Assembly (NCBI GenBank): GCA_903994795.1
Contig: CAJEYI010000008.1
Location: 1 to 41,611, forward strand
Length of the DNA stretch: 41,611 nucleotides
Direction: 5' to 3'
Origin: an uncultured bacterium
GTDB lineage: Bacteria > Patescibacteriota > Minisyncoccia > Phycocordibacterales > Phycocordibacteraceae
Shown: piece after piece, positions 28,378-38,407 of the stretch
How positions within the stretch are numbered: the stretch's first letter is position 1
Layout of the letters: each line of letters starts with the position of its first letter
The notes under the pieces: model-generated
Told to the model about the DNA's origin: nothing
The model's input: the letters and a program-made list of their open reading frames with translations, nothing else
Databases searched by the model: none
Program-made: the position numbers and the translations under genes

Positions 28378-30353
28378 GTAGGTGCTGTATAGGCTGCGAT
28401 TCGCGACTTGGCTGACTCTATGAGAATAGGGTTTTTTTCAAGAGTAGCTATTGAGACTTCCACTTCTAGGAGCGAAATCATGTCCTTCTTCCACTGATCT
28501 TTATTCGGATCGCTCCAAATAAATAGACCGAATGTAGATGGAGGAAGCTTAGATGTTGTGGCGTCTATAAATGAAATTGCTTTTGCGTATTCGTGATTTT
28601 CTTCATACAACTTTGCCAATTTCACATGCCAATTAAAGTCATCTGAAGGATTAGCGCGTACCGCCATTTCCAATGCGCCAATCGTATTTACAGGATCTTG
28701 TAATTGCTCATAAATAAACGACTGTCCTTGATATATCTTGGGGCTATTTTTTCGGTATTCTAGTGCTTTATGTATCTCTTGTAGCGATAGGTTCAAAAGT
28801 CGTGTCTTGCGATCCCCTGTACTAGCTAGTGCGAGCGTATAATATGCCTGACCCTCATATAAATACTCGTGATAGTCCCATGGGTCAAATTGCTTAGCAG
28901 TTTCATACGTACTAATTGCACCAATCGTATCTCCTGTATTTAGAATTAAAATTCCTTGCATTGCATATGAATTTGAAATATTTACACAAAGCAAAAAGAT
29001 ATTTATAAGCACAAGAACACCTAGAAGTATCTTCTCCATATATAATACTTGAGACACTGGTAAGGATTCCTCTTGAGTCGTATCGTGCGTGAATCCATAC
29101 AACATCCCCAAAGACACAAGCATTGTAAAAAAGCTTAATGGATACGCAAAATCTACATCCATTCCCGCATGTATCAGAACCGCAATAACACCAATATACA
29201 GACCATACACACAAGCTTTATCAATGTCATGAGCATCTTTAAAAATCCCAACCTTAGTAGAAACTGGGTATTTTCGTAAACTTCGAGTAGCTGGAACCAG
29301 GCAAAGCGTTAACCAGCTAACCAGTAGTAATCCTCCAATGATTCCTGTTTCAGCTGTAAACCGCAAATAAAAGTTATGCGCATCAAACGAAAAATTTTCT
29401 ACCCTATCCCTAGTTCTAATTACTTCAATTTCATACTCACCTAAACCTATACCGAGTGGATTATGCTCAATGATTCGAACAGCATCTTTAAAATAGTACA
29501 ATCGTGCAAGAGTTGACTCCACAGGAACGTTTCTTCCCCCGTACACGCTTAGAGCGGCCTGTGATTTATCTGCTAGGTGTTTTGCGTACAGCATAAATCC
29601 ACCTGAAATAAGAGTAATACCTACGATAATGAGAAGAAATCTCGCAATGAGTTTTTTAGACAAAATATGCGGTATATGCCTATAAAACAGAATCGCACTA
29701 ATCAGTAATGCAAGAAATAGACTCGCAAATGCTCCACGCGATAAGGTGAGTACAAAATCAACGCCAATAAGTATTGACGTTATGGATAGCACGTACCGTG
29801 CATTTCCTTGTGCCTGTAACGCAAGGCACACAGATAAGATCAAGGGCAGTAATAAAAATCCCCCAAACGCATTATGCTCACCCAACATGCTTTCCAGGTG
29901 CAAGTATCCCAGGTTCTGTGTGAAGGATGGCAGGCTCAGCAGACTTAACAGCGCCGATCCCCCAACAAGAACATATGCAAGTGAAACAACAGCAATTTTT
30001 TTTGTCTGCACAATATGCAAGCTCGAATAAAAAATCAGTACTTCGAATAACAATTGTATCCACCTAATAAAACCTGAATGTATGTCACTTGCAAAAAAGA
30101 TTACAGCTCCACCATCCACAAGCAGTGCCGTAATAACAAGTACCATTGAACGACTTATCTTCGCTTGTCTCGTATCACACAAGAACGATAAAAGAAGCAG
30201 TGCACAACATATGCCAATAAGTAAGATGTTCGACATTGATTCCCCTCCAGTGTCAGCTGTTCGAAGACCTGGCACTACATAGTAGAGCAAAAGCCCACCA
30301 AATAATGTAATGCCGATCAGAATTTGATCTCGATATTTAATACACATTTTCAT
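28371..30353 (-). CDS. O-antigen ligase/polymerase-like membrane protein with C-terminal TPR-like region
   Basis: Many TMs; FVLTLSRGAFASLFLALLIS, NPLGIGLGEYEIE...AHNFYLRFTAETGIIGGLLLV; TPR-like C-terminus. Confidence 0.85.
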   Translation of the reverse strand: MKMCIKYRDQILIGITLFGGLLLYYVVPGLRTADTGGESMSNILLIGICCALLLLSFLCDTRQAKISRSMVLVITALLVDGGAVIFFASDIHSGFIRWIQLLFEVLIFYSSLHIVQTKKIAVVSLAYVLVGGSALLSLLSLPSFTQNLGYLHLESMLGEHNAFGGFLLLPLILSVCLALQAQGNARYVLSITSILIGVDFVLTLSRGAFASLFLALLISAILFYRHIPHILSKKLIARFLLIIVGITLISGGFMLYAKHLADKSQAALSVYGGRNVPVESTLARLYYFKDAVRIIEHNPLGIGLGEYEIEVIRTRDRVENFSFDAHNFYLRFTAETGIIGGLLLVSWLTLCLVPATRSLRKYPVSTKVGIFKDAHDIDKACVYGLYIGVIAVLIHAGMDVDFAYPLSFFTMLVSLGMLYGFTHDTTQEESLPVSQVLYMEKILLGVLVLINIFLLCVNISNSYAMQGILILNTGDTIGAISTYETAKQFDPWDYHEYLYEGQAYYTLALASTGDRKTRLLNLSLQEIHKALEYRKNSPKIYQGQSFIYEQLQDPVNTIGALEMAVRANPSDDFNWHVKLAKLYEENHEYAKAISFIDATTSKLPPSTFGLFIWSDPNKDQWKKDMISLLEVEVSIATLEKNPILIESAKSRIAAYTAPTQ

Positions 30354-30389
30354 TTATAGAAATATAACACATAAGCAGTGGCATGCCCT

Positions 30390-30427
30390 ATAACTAAAAA
30401 ACCCTGCAAGCAGGGTTTTTTAGTTAT
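30390..30427. terminator. Bidirectional-type intrinsic terminator
   Basis: ATAACTAAAAAACCCTGC-AA-GCAGGGTTTTTTAGTTAT, perfect 18-bp stem with A/T tracts. Confidence 0.92.
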
Positions 30428-30446
30428 GATCAAAACTAAATCAATA

Positions 30447-30911
30447 CTAAGTACAACCGGTACCACTTGATGCAATAGTAGTTGTGTAAGTTTCTTGAGT
30501 TGACTTACCACTACTATCTACGCACCATGACTTTGTGTTATCGGCCTTAAGCTGTGCATATGCATACCATGCTGTAGCTGATGCATAACAAACTGGCGTG
30601 GACTGAGCATTGAAACCAGCAAATGCTGATATGATATTAGCGTCTGAAAAGACACTATTTGCCAAGTTACAAGTATAGCCTGTAGCTGCCGCGTATGATG
30701 AGTTGTTGGTATCGTAATAAATCGCAGACTGAGTTCGAATAGTATCCAAGTCTGATTTAATAGCAGCATCAGTTCCCTTTGTTCGAGCTGTGTTAAGAGA
30801 CGCGAGAACAACAGCTGACAAGATTCCGATGATGGCGATAACAACGAGGAGCTCGATGAGGGTGAAACCTCGAAGATGACCGCGTCGCATATTTGAAGGT
30901 ACAAGATTCAT
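30447..30911 (-). CDS. Type IV pilin
   Basis: RGFTLIELLVVIAIIGILSAVVLASLNTARTKGTDAAIKSDL. Confidence 0.93.
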   Translation of the reverse strand: MNLVPSNMRRGHLRGFTLIELLVVIAIIGILSAVVLASLNTARTKGTDAAIKSDLDTIRTQSAIYYDTNNSSYAAATGYTCNLANSVFSDANIISAFAGFNAQSTPVCYASATAWYAYAQLKADNTKSWCVDSSGKSTQETYTTTIASSGTGCT

Positions 30912-31038
30912 AATGTGTGAATGTAAATAATAATTAATGCGGTGTTTATAGATAATGTCCGCTTCACTATATTGTACGAGAGAAATGAAGAAAGATGAAA
31001 GTAGTGTGTGGATAAGTTGCTGTATGAATTAAGAAAAA

Positions 31039-32247
31039 TTAATTTATAGCACCTGCAAGATTGTAAATAGGCACGAGCACTGATGCAAGGAGCGATCCAA
31101 CTCCAAGACCAAGAAGCACAATCATCATCGGCTCAATCAAATCGACAAGCGTATCGATAGTTGTAGATACCTCGCGACGATAGAATTTTGCAAGTGTGTC
31201 GAGAATAGTTCCTAGCTCTCCTGTCTCTTCTCCCACACGAATCATGGCAATCATAATTCCAGGAATTTCTTCATGCTTGCTGAGTGAGTCTGAAATTGAA
31301 GACCCAGCCTTAACCTCTTCTCCTGCCTGCTTAAGGATTTCTTCAAATGTTCGACTTCCCACAATTTGACTAGTGGTGTCAATCATCTCAACAACTGCGA
31401 CACCTGACGCGAGCATGGTTGAGAAGTTGTCTGCGATACGTGAAAGATACAACTTCAAATATAGTGCCCCGAGAAATGGAATCTGAAGCTTTATACTGTC
31501 AAAGAAAAGCTGACCCTTCGGTGTTTGCATTGCTCTAAAAAAGGCGAAGCCCGCAATGACCATTGCTACCGCAAAATAGATGCCGTAGTGAATAAGGAAA
31601 TTTGAAAGAGAAATAACTACTTGTGTGTAAATAGGAATTTTTTGCCCTGAGCTTATCAATATAGAGGTGATATTTGGAATCACCATCGTAAGCATGAGAA
31701 TCATCACCACAAAGAAAATACCGATAACGAACGCCGGGTAGATAAAGGCGTTTTGTGCCTTGCTCATCACTTCATAGGTGCGGTCGAGGTAGTCAGCAAG
31801 ATATCCGAATGTTTCTGAGAGTTTTCCTGACTCTTCTCCTGATCGAATCATGTTTACATAAAATGGCGAGAACGCCTTTGGGTGGCGACCCATGGCTTTC
31901 GAAATAGGCATACCTCCCTGCAAGTCATCCGCGACTTCTGTCATCACCTGTGAAAGATATTTGTTTTCAACTTCTGCTGCAAGAAGCCTGAACACACGAA
32001 GCGCTGACACTTGTGCCTGGAAGAGTGTTGCTATCTGCCGCGACAAGATAACGATTTCCTTGTTTGAAACACTCTTGAAGCTACCGAGGTCAATTGAAAG
32101 AATGGATTTCTTTTCTGCTGGTTCAATTGAGGAGACGATCAGATTACGACGTTGCAATGTCGAAACAGCGACATCCATAGAAAGAGCCTCGACAGTTCCC
32201 TCTCGCTCATGTCCGTCTTTATCGAGTGCGTGGTATGTAAAAAGCAT
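31039..32247 (-). CDS. pilC: Type IV pilus inner-membrane platform protein
   Basis: Two T2SF repeats; FYVNMIRSGEESGKLSETFGYLADYLDR and IMIAMIRVGEETGELGTILDTLAKFYRREV. Confidence 0.95.
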   Translation of the reverse strand: MLFTYHALDKDGHEREGTVEALSMDVAVSTLQRRNLIVSSIEPAEKKSILSIDLGSFKSVSNKEIVILSRQIATLFQAQVSALRVFRLLAAEVENKYLSQVMTEVADDLQGGMPISKAMGRHPKAFSPFYVNMIRSGEESGKLSETFGYLADYLDRTYEVMSKAQNAFIYPAFVIGIFFVVMILMLTMVIPNITSILISSGQKIPIYTQVVISLSNFLIHYGIYFAVAMVIAGFAFFRAMQTPKGQLFFDSIKLQIPFLGALYLKLYLSRIADNFSTMLASGVAVVEMIDTTSQIVGSRTFEEILKQAGEEVKAGSSISDSLSKHEEIPGIMIAMIRVGEETGELGTILDTLAKFYRREVSTTIDTLVDLIEPMMIVLLGLGVGSLLASVLVPIYNLAGAIN

Positions 32248-32269
32248 AAGTCTTGTAAGTCATTATACG

Positions 32270-33337
32270 CTACAGATATCTCTCAAAGGTCTTTCTATCA
32301 ACTGCGCGTTCGTATGCGTGCTCAATGGTAACTTCACCTTTACGCACAAGCTCTGCGAGTGATCGGTCCATGTCCACCATACCATCTTGGGAACTTGTCT
32401 GAATGACTGTGGTTATTTCATGCGTGCGTCCTTCTCGAATAAGGTTCGCAATCGCGCTGTTATTTATCAGTAGCTCATATGCCGGCACGAGCCCTCCTGC
32501 AATACGTGGTATAAGTCGTTGTGAAAATATTCCCGCAAGTGAACCAGCGAGTTGCACACGAACCTGTGCTTGCTGTGTCGATGGAAACATATCGATAATA
32601 CGATCGATTGTTTGGGAGGCATTGTTTGTGTGCAAAGTAGAGAACACGAGGTGACCAGTCTCAGCAGCGGTAACTGCAGAAGAAATCGTTTCTTGGTCGC
32701 GCATTTCTCCGACCATAATCACGTTCACGTCTTCACGAAATGCTGACTGAAGCGCTGCTTCAAATGTTGGAGCATCGATATGGACTTCGCGCTGATGTAT
32801 AAGTGATTTCTTTTGTTCGAAAAGATACTCTACGGGGTCCTCAATTGTCACAATGTGCTCGGCGCGAGTTTCATTTATACGCTCAATAATTGCAGCGAGT
32901 GTGGTTGATTTCCCTTGTCCGACGGGACCCACCACAAGGAAGAAGCCCTGCGTACGCTGTGCAAAAACTTCAAGTATCGAAGGAAGATTCAGACTGGCGA
33001 AGGTGTTGATTTGGTGCGGAATCAAACGCATTGCCATAGCAATACCTCCTTGCACCACGAAACCATTTATGCGAAATCGTGCCTGCTGTGTATGTGCGTA
33101 TGAAAAGTCCACTGACTGAGTGACAGAAAAGTTTTCCATGCGCTGTGCTGGTGCAATACTTCGGAGAATCTTCTCACTTTCTTCTGCGGTGAGTATTGGT
33201 TGCTGCACAAGAGGTACAAGTGCCCCTGAGATTCGTACGATTGGATGTGACCCCACTGACAAATGCAGGTCTGACCCACCCTCTCGTATGACGATATCTA
33301 GGAGCTCATTAATTCGTGTCCCTTCACCTTTACTCAT
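32270..33337 (-). CDS. pilT: Pilus retraction ATPase
   Basis: VVGPVGQGKSTTLAAIIERINETRAEHIVTIEDPVEYLF...SAFREDVNVIMVGEMRDQETISSAVTAAETGHLVFSTLHTNNA. Confidence 0.95.
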   Translation of the reverse strand: MSKGEGTRINELLDIVIREGGSDLHLSVGSHPIVRISGALVPLVQQPILTAEESEKILRSIAPAQRMENFSVTQSVDFSYAHTQQARFRINGFVVQGGIAMAMRLIPHQINTFASLNLPSILEVFAQRTQGFFLVVGPVGQGKSTTLAAIIERINETRAEHIVTIEDPVEYLFEQKKSLIHQREVHIDAPTFEAALQSAFREDVNVIMVGEMRDQETISSAVTAAETGHLVFSTLHTNNASQTIDRIIDMFPSTQQAQVRVQLAGSLAGIFSQRLIPRIAGGLVPAYELLINNSAIANLIREGRTHEITTVIQTSSQDGMVDMDRSLAELVRKGEVTIEHAYERAVDRKTFERYL

Positions 33338-33720
33338 GCGTTCTTTTCAATAATCGCAATTGTCTCTGTATATACTTCAGATGGAATTGCTGATGCTTTG
33401 ATAATGTATCCAACTGCACCTAACTGCTTCGCCTTTTCGATGTCACTATCTGCTCCTTGATTTGAAAGAACAATTTTCTTTGTGGTTACAGCTAGATTTT
33501 CATTCTTAATTGCCTCAAGCACATCAAACCCATCGAGCTCAGGCATTACAATATCTACGAGGAGTGCGTCTGGCACTGGCTTTGTGCGAAGCTCATTTAA
33601 AAGCGTGCTTCCGTTTTGGAAAATACTCACATCATGACCACCTGCCTTGAATTTCAAAGCATACATATCAAGCAAAAAACGATCGTCATCAGTTAGATAT
33701 ATCCGGTATGTGTTTGCCAT
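33334..33720 (-). CDS. CheY-like response regulator receiver protein
   Basis: YLTDDDRFLLDMY...ALLVDIVMPELDGFDVLEAI...KKIVLSNQG...GAVGYIIKAS. Confidence 0.93.
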   Translation of the reverse strand: MANTYRIYLTDDDRFLLDMYALKFKAGGHDVSIFQNGSTLLNELRTKPVPDALLVDIVMPELDGFDVLEAIKNENLAVTTKKIVLSNQGADSDIEKAKQLGAVGYIIKASAIPSEVYTETIAIIEKNA

Positions 33721-33740
33721 AAATTAAGTACAGATAAAAA

Positions 33741-35561
33741 TTAAATCGCTGGTACAGCATTTGGGAGAGTCTCAGTTGTGTCCTGTGGCTGGCTTTCCTC
33801 TACAACCTTATCATCAAGTATGTCGGGAATGTCCTGATCAAGTAGTAGCTCGCCACCAAGTGCATTTATTTCTTCAAATGGGATCTCACCAGCTAACGCT
33901 TTCATAATAGCATCCTCACGCATAGTCAGCATGCCTTTTGCACGTGCAGCTTCAAATATCTTTTCTTCGATGGGACTAGTGAGAATGACGTGTTCAATAT
34001 CCTTATCCATCTTTAATATCTCAAAAACCGCCAAACGGCCCCGAGTACCATTTGGGCATTCGGCAGTCGCTGACGCCTCATAGAAATTCTCAAATGCCGG
34101 AAGTCCTTCATGGAACTCTGGTGGCAGATCGGAAAATTCCTTCTCGAGCAAGAGATTAAGGCTTTCTGACACTGGCACTGCCTTCCCTGCCCCTGGGCAC
34201 AACTTCCTTACAAGCCGTTGCCCAATAGCTGCAATAAGTGTTGGCGCAATAAGGTATGGATCAACACCCATGTCGACTAGTCGCGGAATAACGCCTGCGG
34301 CAGTATTGGTGTGAATTGTAGAGAACACTAAGTGACCAGTGAGGGCCGCTTGAATAGCTAGACCAGCAGTTTCTTTGTCACGAATCTCTCCCACCATGAT
34401 TACATCCGGGTCCTGACGGAGAATAGAGCGGAGTCCTGAAGCAAATGTATACCCAATCTCTGGACGTACTTGTGACTGCGATACACCGGAAATCTCATAC
34501 TCAATCGGGTCTTCCACAGACACTACATTTTGTGATTCTCGATCAAGCTCAGAAATCATGGAGAACAGTGTTGTCGACTTTCCAGAACCTGTAGGACCTG
34601 AGATCAGAATGATTCCGTACGGCTTTGTAATAATTTCTTTAATGGTTGCGAGATTTGCAGGCGATAAACCAATAGCATCGAGGGTTGAAATAGACTTTGC
34701 GCTATCCAAAATACGCATTACGATCTTTTCTCCGTACTGTGTCGGGAATGTTGAAACACGGAAATCGATTCGTCGTCCTTCAACAGTTGCAGAGAAGCGT
34801 CCGTCTTGCGGTTTTCGCTTTTCGTCGAGTCGTAGCTGTGCAAGAATTTTAATACGTGCCACAACTGCTGGATGTACTTTCGGTGGCAACTCAAGTGATG
34901 TATGCAGATCTCCATCCATACGGAAACGTACCTGCACTTTTTCAGGGGTTGCTTCTATGTGAATATCCGATGCACCACCCTCAACTGCATAGCGCAAAAT
35001 TGTTGCGACGATTTTCGTAACAGGCGCATCAGCCTTAATTGTTGGCTCTTCGATTGCATTGCCTCTTGAGGTAGTAGACTCTGTCTCATTGAGTGCGGGC
35101 TCAAGCTCTTCGAGTGCTTTATCTACTTCTCCTGAAATATTTCCATATTCTTCAATAACTCTTTCAAAATCTCCCTGTGTAATAAGGAACAATTTGTACG
35201 GCATTCCTACCCTTGTAGATATGAACTGAAGAGCGTCTATTGCTTCAATGTTGTCCGGGTCTACAATCCCCACCTCCAGAACGTCATCCGATACAGCTAT
35301 CGGCACAAATTTATAATGTACTGCTGACTCTTGTGGAATATACTCGAGCGCTTTCTTCTCAGATGGTTCCTTCGCAGATAGACTTCTTGTAGGAATACCG
35401 TACTTCTCGCTTTGAGCCTTCAAGACCACATCACTTGATATGCCATGTTTTAAAAGAATATCCAAAATCGAGACGTTTAACTTTTTCGCCTCTTCAATAT
35501 ATGCGGCTTTATTTTCCGCAGTTATAAGTTGCTTGCTAATGAGTAGGTCAAGAAGATCCAT
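33741..35561 (-). CDS. pilB: Pilus assembly ATPase
   Basis: GPTGSGKSTTLFSMISELDRESQNVVSVEDPIEYEISGVSQSQVRPEIGYTFASGLRSILRQDPDVIMVGEIRDKETA; N-terminal MshEN-like domain. Confidence 0.95.
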   Translation of the reverse strand: MDLLDLLISKQLITAENKAAYIEEAKKLNVSILDILLKHGISSDVVLKAQSEKYGIPTRSLSAKEPSEKKALEYIPQESAVHYKFVPIAVSDDVLEVGIVDPDNIEAIDALQFISTRVGMPYKLFLITQGDFERVIEEYGNISGEVDKALEELEPALNETESTTSRGNAIEEPTIKADAPVTKIVATILRYAVEGGASDIHIEATPEKVQVRFRMDGDLHTSLELPPKVHPAVVARIKILAQLRLDEKRKPQDGRFSATVEGRRIDFRVSTFPTQYGEKIVMRILDSAKSISTLDAIGLSPANLATIKEIITKPYGIILISGPTGSGKSTTLFSMISELDRESQNVVSVEDPIEYEISGVSQSQVRPEIGYTFASGLRSILRQDPDVIMVGEIRDKETAGLAIQAALTGHLVFSTIHTNTAAGVIPRLVDMGVDPYLIAPTLIAAIGQRLVRKLCPGAGKAVPVSESLNLLLEKEFSDLPPEFHEGLPAFENFYEASATAECPNGTRGRLAVFEILKMDKDIEHVILTSPIEEKIFEAARAKGMLTMREDAIMKALAGEIPFEEINALGGELLLDQDIPDILDDKVVEESQPQDTTETLPNAVPAI

Positions 35562-35572
35562 TAAGTGTGTGA

Positions 35573-35905
35573 TTAACCTCCAGGAGTAGCAGCCGTGGTT
35601 GGTGCTCCTGAAATTGGAGCAAAGGGATCCCGTCGACCTACGGGTTCAGGAACTGAAGGAACTTGCGTATTTATGCGACCCGTAAAGCGTGGGTCTTTTA
35701 ATATATCTGTGTTAAATGTTACTGAGCCAGTCTTACTTGCCAAATTCAAGAATATAACCTGCGCCTGATCTGCCTTGGTGGTCACGTCGCTGGCAGTAAT
35801 TCCAATATCTGACGAACTACTTGCGTTGAAAAATAACAGGTACGCTCCCACAAGAAGTGCTCCCGCTACCAATACCGCTATAATGATTTTCATTCGAGTA
35901 GTCAT
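35573..35905 (-). CDS. Small pilus-assembly-associated protein (PilP-like position)
   Basis: N-terminal TM, GRRDPFAPISG motif, between pilO-like and pilB. Confidence 0.55.
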   Translation of the reverse strand: MTTRMKIIIAVLVAGALLVGAYLLFFNASSSSDIGITASDVTTKADQAQVIFLNLASKTGSVTFNTDILKDPRFTGRINTQVPSVPEPVGRRDPFAPISGAPTTAATPGG

Positions 35906-35911
35906 AATGTT

Positions 35912-36520
35912 TTATTTGAGCCAATAGGTACGAAGTGTCATTCCGTATGAATACACGCCTGTATCTGAACCCTTAATTGAAAGTTGCATCACATCTAACA
36001 CCGGTGCGCTTTGCTCTATCGCAAGTAAAAGTGACTGAAAAGCGGGATACGTTCCAACCGCAGTAACTGCAACATCAAGCGAATTTGTTGCACCATCTGC
36101 ATGAGGAGAAAGTCCACTACTCACATCGCCAGTGACAGGTGATGATGTGCTCACCGTTACTGCCCCTCCCGAGGCACCTGAACTCATTGTCGGTGCTGCG
36201 CCAGAAAGTGCAAATCCTGAAAGTGGAACACCGTATGTTGGACCAAGATGGTTCAAGCTGTCTACGAATTGCATTTGATTAATACTGTCAGGCATATACC
36301 AGATCAGTCGCGCCAAATCACTTGGTGAGATAGTCTGGCTTTTGGTAATCAAGCTCTTTTCATTGTCTGTAAACGAATTCGCAGCATCTAGTGCCTTTGT
36401 ATATGTGGTAATTTGCTGCTGAGTCGGCACTATGTGCGTTGTGTAGGTTGGATATATGTAAAAATAACCGATTCCAATCGCTAAGATAATAAGACCCAAT
36501 GGAAGAAGTTTATCGTTCAT
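35912..36520 (-). CDS. PilO-like protein
   Basis: N-terminal TM plus coiled region; gene order PilM-N-O. Confidence 0.65.
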   Translation of the reverse strand: MNDKLLPLGLIILAIGIGYFYIYPTYTTHIVPTQQQITTYTKALDAANSFTDNEKSLITKSQTISPSDLARLIWYMPDSINQMQFVDSLNHLGPTYGVPLSGFALSGAAPTMSSGASGGAVTVSTSSPVTGDVSSGLSPHADGATNSLDVAVTAVGTYPAFQSLLLAIEQSAPVLDVMQLSIKGSDTGVYSYGMTLRTYWLK

Positions 36521-37233
36521 GGTTTTGTTGAGGTGGCGACTTTTGTTGTTGTCGTTGCAGCTAAAGTACTTGTTGCTGTTGTAGAAGTTGCAACAGGAGA
36601 AATATATTTAGCAGACACTGGCCCAAACACAGGAACAATTTGTTGTGACACAGGTGTTTTCTCAGTAATAATTACAGGGTCGAGTGTTGCTGTCGCTGAA
36701 AAAGAAACGGTATTATCTTTATTTAGTTGAAAATCTGAGAAGATGGAATTTTTAATGTATTGCTGTTTCGCGAACACACTAGCTTGTGCTTCAAGTGCAT
36801 TAAAGTTCGCGGCCTGCCCATTTACAGTTATTGTCGCGGTTCGATCATCATTTACCTGAATATCAATTCCGGTGAAATGTACATTTTGTACAGTAGCTGT
36901 TTCCAATAGATTTAGAAATTGACTCAGTGCAATGTGATTATTTGCGACTGATGTTGCTGCATCTAACCTGTTACGAAGTGTAATAAACTGATTTACAGTA
37001 TCTTGATTGACACCTTTTTGCGCGTCTAAGATTTCCTGCGCAGCGACTTCGGCCTTCTTTGTGAGGTAGTTTGCATAAAAGAATTCGCCAGTTGCGCCAC
37101 CCACAGTGAGTAAGAGCAGCATAAAGCTAACAATCATCAAGACATTATTACCCTGTTTCTTAAAGCCCCGCGGTTCACCCGGCAGAGCTTGTTTTGGAAC
37201 AAATGAAGTTGGAATTGAGGGAGAGATAGCCAC
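36517..37233 (-). CDS. PilN-like protein
   Basis: N-terminal TM and position downstream of pilM. Confidence 0.65.
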   Translation of the reverse strand: MAISPSIPTSFVPKQALPGEPRGFKKQGNNVLMIVSFMLLLLTVGGATGEFFYANYLTKKAEVAAQEILDAQKGVNQDTVNQFITLRNRLDAATSVANNHIALSQFLNLLETATVQNVHFTGIDIQVNDDRTATITVNGQAANFNALEAQASVFAKQQYIKNSIFSDFQLNKDNTVSFSATATLDPVIITEKTPVSQQIVPVFGPVSAKYISPVATSTTATSTLAATTTTKVATSTKP

Positions 37234-37293
37234 GTTCTAAGTATACGGTGCGAATTACGAAAGATACACCATTATTTATGCACAACTGTTGAT

Positions 37294-38385
37294 TTACTGC
37301 AGTGTTTCTAACTTCCTGAGTGCTAAACCAACTGCCACCGCAAATTCTGGACCTATCTCTCGAAGTAGTGGTCGCATAAATTCCGGTGCTTGTACTTTTG
37401 CGAACGGATCAGCAAGCTTAACTTCGACAGAAAAGAATTGTCGGGCATAAGTTACTAAATCTTTAGTAACTCCTCCACCTCCGGTAAGAACAATTCCGGA
37501 CACTTGTTTCTCTTTTAAGCCACCTTCGTATTGATCGAGCACTCGCTTCGTTTCTTCAAAAATCTGCGCATATACGAGTTCAATTGTATTTTTGTCGTAC
37601 GTGTCAGGCACGATTTTAAAACCATTTGTCTTCTTTAGTACCTCTGCCTTTGCTATTGGGATACTGTGAGCGCCTGCAATTGTACGAGTTACATCTTGTC
37701 CTCCTTGTGGAATATTATGTGACATCGCAACTACTCCTCGCTCAACTACGTATATTTTAGTGGCCGATGCTCCGATATCTACTACAATGACAGGCTTCAC
37801 AAGCTCATCTACAACAGAACGGATCGTACTAAAGATCTCAATTTCATACGTATCGACTAGCAAGTGCGCTCCTGTTATGACGCTCTGTAGAAGCGACAAC
37901 TCGTCATTTTGCACAGCAACTATGAGAATTTTTACCTTTGGTGGTAAGGCCTTTCCTTGAGGAAGGGGCTCCGGTACCGCGAACCAGTCGAGCTGCACTT
38001 CCGCAACAGGTACAGGAATATACTTTCGAGCTTCCAGTTCGACAATTGTCTTTTGTTCAGCTGGAGTTTTTGCTCGCGGCAATTCAACTAACGTCAGCAA
38101 CGAATGAGAAAATGGAATCGATATTGCGGCGTCGATTGTGGTTACGTCTGCTTCTCGAAGTAAGTCCCTGAGTGTTTCAGCAATTTTATCTGCAGGAAGG
38201 TTGGTGGCCTGTCCCATCTCCCCACCACCATATGGCCCAAGGGAGAGCTCTCCATATGTTTCAAGAACCGCAACGCCTCTTTCCCTCTTCAACTGCACAA
38301 CCTTTATCGAAGATGAACCGACATCCACTCCGATAACACTACTACTCTTACTAGTACCACCAAGGAAATTTGATAAAAAACTCAT
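37294..38385 (-). CDS. pilM: Type IV pilus assembly protein PilM
   Basis: VIGVDVGSSSIKVVQLKRERG...PVIVVDIGASATKIYVVERG...IVLTGGGGVTKDL. Confidence 0.93.
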   Translation of the reverse strand: MSFLSNFLGGTSKSSSVIGVDVGSSSIKVVQLKRERGVAVLETYGELSLGPYGGGEMGQATNLPADKIAETLRDLLREADVTTIDAAISIPFSHSLLTLVELPRAKTPAEQKTIVELEARKYIPVPVAEVQLDWFAVPEPLPQGKALPPKVKILIVAVQNDELSLLQSVITGAHLLVDTYEIEIFSTIRSVVDELVKPVIVVDIGASATKIYVVERGVVAMSHNIPQGGQDVTRTIAGAHSIPIAKAEVLKKTNGFKIVPDTYDKNTIELVYAQIFEETKRVLDQYEGGLKEKQVSGIVLTGGGGVTKDLVTYARQFFSVEVKLADPFAKVQAPEFMRPLLREIGPEFAVAVGLALRKLETLQ

Positions 38386-38407
38386 ATGCATAGTTTATCA
38401 TGTGTGC

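Noticed and set aside
31007-31015. DnaA-box-like TGTGGATAA upstream of pilC/pilin region
   Set aside because: Single isolated 9-mer without clustering or origin-type genes; not enough for an origin call.
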